Origin: Fasciolopsis buskii
Taxonomy: Eukaryota > Platyhelminthes > Trematoda > Plagiorchiida > Fasciolidae
Assembly (NCBI GenBank): GCA_008360955.1
Contig: LUCM01005908.1
Span: 42,145 to 106,144, forward strand
Direction of reading: 5' to 3'
Length of the DNA stretch: 64,000 bases
The translations under genes and the position numbers were made by a program. The notes below the pieces were generated by a model that made no database searches, was not told the DNA's origin, and saw only the letters and a program-made list of their open reading frames with translations. Of the stretch, positions 54,980 to 61,297 are shown piece after piece. How positions within the stretch are numbered: the first letter of the stretch is position 1; each line of letters opens with the position of its first letter.

Positions 54980-57900
54980 GCAGAATTCGCATCATCGGAA
55001 TCCCGTTGAAAAAGGAAAACAATGCGAAAGAAATAAAAAAGATAAGAGACGTTCGTGTAACATTTATCACATCAGCTCTTCCACTTTTCTCCTTCACGTT
55101 ATCTGCTGTACGTAACCCATGGTCCCGTTGTGGGATATATATAATCCAGATACCCAAACTAAGCAAGATGGCTGCCCAATAGAGCCCCAACCCGAGTCTT
55201 TGATTGAACGACCTGATTTGTAAGACCACGAGTCGTTCATAAATCATCGGAAGCCGGTGACCAATAGCACAGTTTATACGCATTTCGATCACCATAGATC
55301 AAGCGCTCAATGCTCCCTGGGGTTCCACCTGAGTCGATGACTGGAATGCCCGGCTCACACAACAAAACGTAGATTTTCAAGTCCAATGGCATTTCCACAC
55401 CATATGGATAGAACGACCACGGCCGGCCAAATCTGAAGTCAGAATTCTCACAGGTTCACAAACTTAGAAGTGTATTTGTTCCCTACTGCGGACGTGCGTG
55501 AACCGCAGTCTCGTAACACTACGCATAAAAGTTGCCAGTATCGCGCGATACCAGGCCGTACCTTGAATAAAGAGAAAAAATCAAAAAAAAAAAACAATTA
55601 AGCTACACTGTTTACTGCTCATGAAGTATCTCGAACGGTAGTTAAAAAATATAAAATTAGATCAACCAGAAATTGCAAAAAAATCAAGATGTCTCAGTAG
55701 CGTAAGATATAGAAAACGTTCAACATCTGGAAGACTAAATTCAGTTTAGTGGAAATTTATTACATTAGTTGATAGCTGAGAAATTTCGCACAAAAATACC
55801 AATATTATTGCTAGAAGAAGACTAGATGACTGGATGACTGACTGAAAGAGAGAGTAAACAAGTTTGGTAGTGAGAATGATTGTACAAATGAATTATCAGT
55901 TGCGAAAAGCAGCACATAGTCATTCACTTCACAAACTTACCAGGAATAAGATTTTCTACCCAACTGATGAAACGATCGGCAAATCGCTGACGTCGTGTTA
56001 ATTCCTCAACACTAATTAGTACACCTTGTGAGGCTGTTTGTAAAGTTTGGTTGAGGACCAGACGATGAGGATCTGAGATTGGAGGCAAATGCAACAGGAC
56101 CGAAACAACGTGCGCCACCTGACACAAAAAAAGTAAGAAACCGAGACAGGCAGAGAGAAGTGAGCAAGAAAAATGAGTAGGCACCCTCAGAGAACAGAAG
56201 TCAAGTCATAGAAACCGTAAATCCGTTCGCTGTTGTTTGGTGGCACCACGGTTTGGTACAAAAACCGGTTTCGGAGAAGTGGCCCGTCTAGTAAAAAGAC
56301 AGAATTTCCAATAATTGACAATGAACTCTACGATCTCTACTATTTATCACAGTTTAATTCACCCCATTATCAATCGCACACATCTTTGTGCTCTCGTTGT
56401 GTTGCCAATCATTTTAATTCATACTGGGCACGAGCACAGTAGACAGGGAGTATCCGATAACCACTAGGGTTCACTGGACGGGAGTCGGCAATCATGATCT
56501 TGAAATTTGGAGATGAATAGAACCACGTAAGGCCCTGATAGGTCAAGTTTGGTAACGGGCTCGGCGACTGCGAGTTATCCTCTACTACCAATCACAACTA
56601 CACGACAACCTTAAGTATAAGTGTAACTAGTTAGAATATGAAGATCAAATAGGGAGAAAACCAGTCAAGCAAAGAAACAGTTCGGAAGCAAATACGCCAA
56701 ACAGCACGACAAGTCACTATCATCAAACTGGTAGTTTCAGGATTGAACACCATAATTTAATGGCCCAGCATTACAGTTTAGTGATCACGTGCCATATTTG
56801 AAAGAGAAAAGCTAAACAAGCCATGAGAGTAGGCTAAACTGGGGTGAAAAATTTAAGCTGAGATGTTCAGCTGCCGAACTATGACAAATAATGTAATGCT
56901 AAGAGGGGTATCACAACACTTTCGGACCGAAAGATCTCCTTTACCGATTCTATTCGCAAAATCACTAAAGAGGAACAACCTAAATCTACTGAATCGAAAA
57001 GAAAAGATTTGGAAGTAAAAAGATAGGAAAATGATCTCACCAGGATATTATCTGTAAGACACTCACCTGGAGATTGGTATTGTGCCCCAGTTGTTGTGCA
57101 TGATGCAAACTGCTCCGTAACGAGGACAAGCTGCAACTGCAAGCTTGACAGTAAAAAGGCTGTATTGATTGAGGAATCAGAATGACAGGGAAGCAGGGAA
57201 TAAAAAGGTTGAAAGTGATGGAAAAGGTTATACGAATTTGGTTCTTCCTTCGTTTTCATAGATCCTATAGACCAGAAATTACTGTAGAATGCAAGCATGT
57301 GTATCGATCTGTCCAAATTACTTTTCCTCTTGACGGTAGGAATATGTGTATTGGAACGGAGTAGTGTCGAAACCAGCAACCAACAAATCGGGTAGTCATA
57401 GTCTATTTTGGCTACGCTATCATTAAATGGCAAACTTGCAGACACCATATATTCTTCTCGTTATCTGAGGGTTAACTTACCCTCCACTGTATTTGTTGTC
57501 GACTGACGCCTGCCCAAATTAGGTGGGGCTTGAGAAAAGTTCATATTTTCCGGAACCAGAAAGTAATTAATTGATAAATTTTTAAACTCAGATCTAGTAA
57601 GCATTTTTTTCTTTGTTTTCGAAATCATTTTTCACTCCCATAAGATTCAGCATGCATCTCCTATCTGTAGATCGCCGAGATCTCTTGGTCTATCTTTTAT
57701 TCTCCAATATACCAGTTGTTAACATTACTTACTCTCGATTAAAACAGGGTTTTCAAAGTTCATATTTTTAATCACGTCCTAATGTCAATGATTAAGAATT
57801 TCCGTGAGCACCTGTTCGGTCCAATGGCAGAGCTGGCCTTATACACTATGCAAATCCCAGAGACTAGTTGGTGGGTAATTTATAACAGTAACCGCGTTAT

Positions 57901-60900
57901 TTTGGAATTATGTCAAAATTATTCGTAACCGAGTAAGGCCAAGCTCCTGCTTCACAAGACTTGGACGGCAATGACCAAACTGATAAGGTCGTGGCGTTTG
58001 GACGTGAATGTCTCGAGTTCGAGTCTTCCCACCACCGGCCAACTTCCACACTTGACAGCCCTCTGTTGGCCGTGGCCCCCTTCCTGAAAAATGATGTAAA
58101 TTGTTATTTCACTAATAAAGGAAGTAAAAGATAAGAATATGTCTGTTAGTAGGCTGCAGAGGAATGCACAGATAATCAGTACACCTTACAACACGTAAGC
58201 ACAAAAGTCCTCGTGTGAGATGGATCAGGTTTCAGGCTTACACAAACGAGACCTCAATAAGTCAGCTGAATGATATTTCTCAATGGTCTTGACAAATCCG
58301 AAATAATGTGAGAAATGGCACAATCCTGGTGCTTTGTCTTTCAAGAAAGCCTATCGCCTTGGCAACCTCCATTTTAGATGGAAGACTGGTATCTTATCTA
58401 CCTGCATTGTTTTACTAGCAGGCTTAAGTTGGTGGTCCACTGTGACAATCGGTCAACTGGTATGCCCACTTAAATGTTCCGTCCAACGCTCTAGGCGATG
58501 TTCTTGAAAACGGATCAGTGAGCTGTCGGATTTTCTGATCACTTCACTTACGCTTAGTTTACGTAGACCAATAATTCTAACCTCATTATAACCGATAGTA
58601 GCAACCTTTCTCAGTTCCCTACGGTTTCCTATCCACTACTGCTCGTATTCATTCCCTAGACTCCTGTCGTCCGGCATCTCAGGGATTTGCGCATCTCATT
58701 TTGTGGGATATTCAGACGGATGGGTATGTGAACATCTAATAGAGCATCTGACGTTGAAGATAACCAGAATTCATGAGACCAACATGGTTTGGAGGTCTGT
58801 ATGGCGGCTGTCAATAAGTGCAGAGTTTGTTCGATCTGCTCCCAATGTTCATACGGATCCTGAGCATTTGTGTGCAACAATAACCGCGACGGTAACGCCG
58901 ACGGGAACTTATATCAGTAATTATTATTCAAAAATAGTCATGAAAGGGTCTGGTTTTCGTATTGATGTGACCACATACTAAGCGAGGAGAAAAGTGGGCA
59001 GGGACTGAGACAGTATGAGTTTGCGCAAGCAAGAAACAATTTATGATCGAAACAAACTTTAAGGAGATGAGCATCTCTGTCAGTTCATTCAGCTGAGGCA
59101 GCCAATGTGCTTATCCGCTTTTGCTAATTGACCACGACCTCCATGGAACACACTTCGGAGTAGCCGGGACAAGTACGGGAAGAACTCGCCTAAGGCCTCA
59201 GGAGGGTTGCAATGATTTTGGGCATAAGCAGATAAAACGAACAGATAACGACGCCTTTGTGAATCACATGATGATTCGTCGGAGGATTTTCGTCGATCAG
59301 GCAAGGCCATATCATTCAAATGAGATTCTATTGAGAAGATAATGACACACTTTAACTACTAGTGCTCTGGAGACTTGCATGGACATGTAAATAATTGTTC
59401 AGTACACGACAAGCATTTCGCCTGAGATTGTAGTTCATGAAGACTAATGTGTGGTCTGATTGGATGAGAGTGTTCTAATATGACCTCTATTGGTAGCTGA
59501 TTGCGATGTGCTCAATCTGGATCCATCAAAAAAATCAGCTTACGTACCGCAGACTGGAGGGTTTGAAGTTTGTCCAAGCGAGAAACAACGGATTGTTTGA
59601 ACACGGAGTTCCCTGCTTCTTGAACGACAAGAATTGGGATAAAAATGGTCCCATGAATGCGTCTCCTCGTTCCAAGACAGTCGACTTATCCTAGCATTTA
59701 GGTACCATATTAAAACCATGATGACAACCCGGATGGTTGTGTGTAAAAAGCCATGGAGTTTTTGATAGGTATCTGGGTCCAAATCTGTGGGCGCGTTGGC
59801 TGAGACGGCAAACAAATTGCGCGACGACCATTTACTGTGCACTAAGATCTGTCTCGCCACGTATAGCCATTTGTCGACTGGGATCCAGTTAAAAAGTACG
59901 ATCTCTGCCTTTTCACCCATAATCAAACCAACATCAGCAGCCCCATCACGATTCCAATGGCACACGATATGTATACAGATTTCCGCAATGTACTATATAT
60001 ATATATACTTTGTATACGCGCACTTACTTGATTATGCGCGCCGGCTCGCAAGTAGATCTGGTTTTCATTCATATGGGCCAGAGTTTCTACAGGGATATCT
60101 GGGATCAGAGTTTGAAGGATAATTGAGATTGAAAGAAATCAAGAAGGTAAGGAAAATAGGAGGAAACTATTCGATTCCCGGTATTGATTGCAAAATTGAT
60201 GCGAATAACAAACCTCACCATATTGCTGTATAGTTGCCACTTATCGAAAATGTATTTCGATGTTTGTGGGTGAAGGCAAGATAATACTGGACTACAGCAA
60301 TTCCGCGACCCGCACCATGACAGACCAACAGCAGCCAGTTGGCGCAATCATCTCACTTACTGACCTTGGCAGATGCCAAACGAGAAAGATGCAGAATACT
60401 ATACCAATACTTACGGAATGCAACAACAGTAGCAGCAGAGACAGAGGAACACACATTATTTACTAATGATACGACAAAGATTAGTCATCCAGCGGTAGGA
60501 AAATAATTACTGCTTAAGAGAGGACTGAATAACGTTTTCATCCAGGAGCTTTCGGTGAAAAAATAAACACGAGCCAACCAATAAAACTATATATCTTACT
60601 CAACGAACCATAGAGATCAAGAAAATGGAGAATCGTCTTGTTCCTTAAGAACATTTGTAAAGACATGCAGTATTTTTCTAGTTGATCAGAAATGGTTGTT
60701 CTGTCTTTGAGGAGATTTCAAATGGAAATCTGCTGCCCTTAAAATAGACACGAGGGGCCACCATGGTCAAGAAGACACGTGCCTCATGCCCAACAAGAAC
60801 CCGTAAACGTGGAACAGTCGATTCCATTTGTAGATTGCCACTTCCAATCGTAGATGAGGCAAACGCTTATGGCGTGGTTAATACAAACGACAAAATTGGA

Positions 60901-61219
60901 AATCGAATGACAAATTTGTCACACACACTGCTTACTACCGAGATTACCCGTGATCGAATGAAAATAGCGGATAGCACTGATCGCGATAATGTTTAATCTT
61001 AGGGAGTGGATATCATGAAATAGACGGAGAATGACGTGTAACTCATACAAGGAAATCGCATTACGTTTGACTGAGCTACAAAAGTTAGTATTACTGTTAA
61101 ATTGAAGTACTGGAAGCTGAACTCAGGGGCAGCACGAGTAGTTTGTGTCCTTTTCTGGTATACTTTATTTGTCCATACTTTGACTTAAGATCAATAAAAC
61201 CGTCTGCAGTTCAGTCAGA

Positions 61220-61297
<78 letters not shown>

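Noticed and set aside
54900..55295. 131-codon minus-strand ORF with hydrophobic segments
   Set aside because: It lies entirely within R1 copy E and its TA tract; no evidence for a membrane protein gene.
60763..60996. 77-codon plus-strand ORF with basic N terminus
   Set aside because: No domain, no splice partners, no repeat support; not distinguishable from chance.
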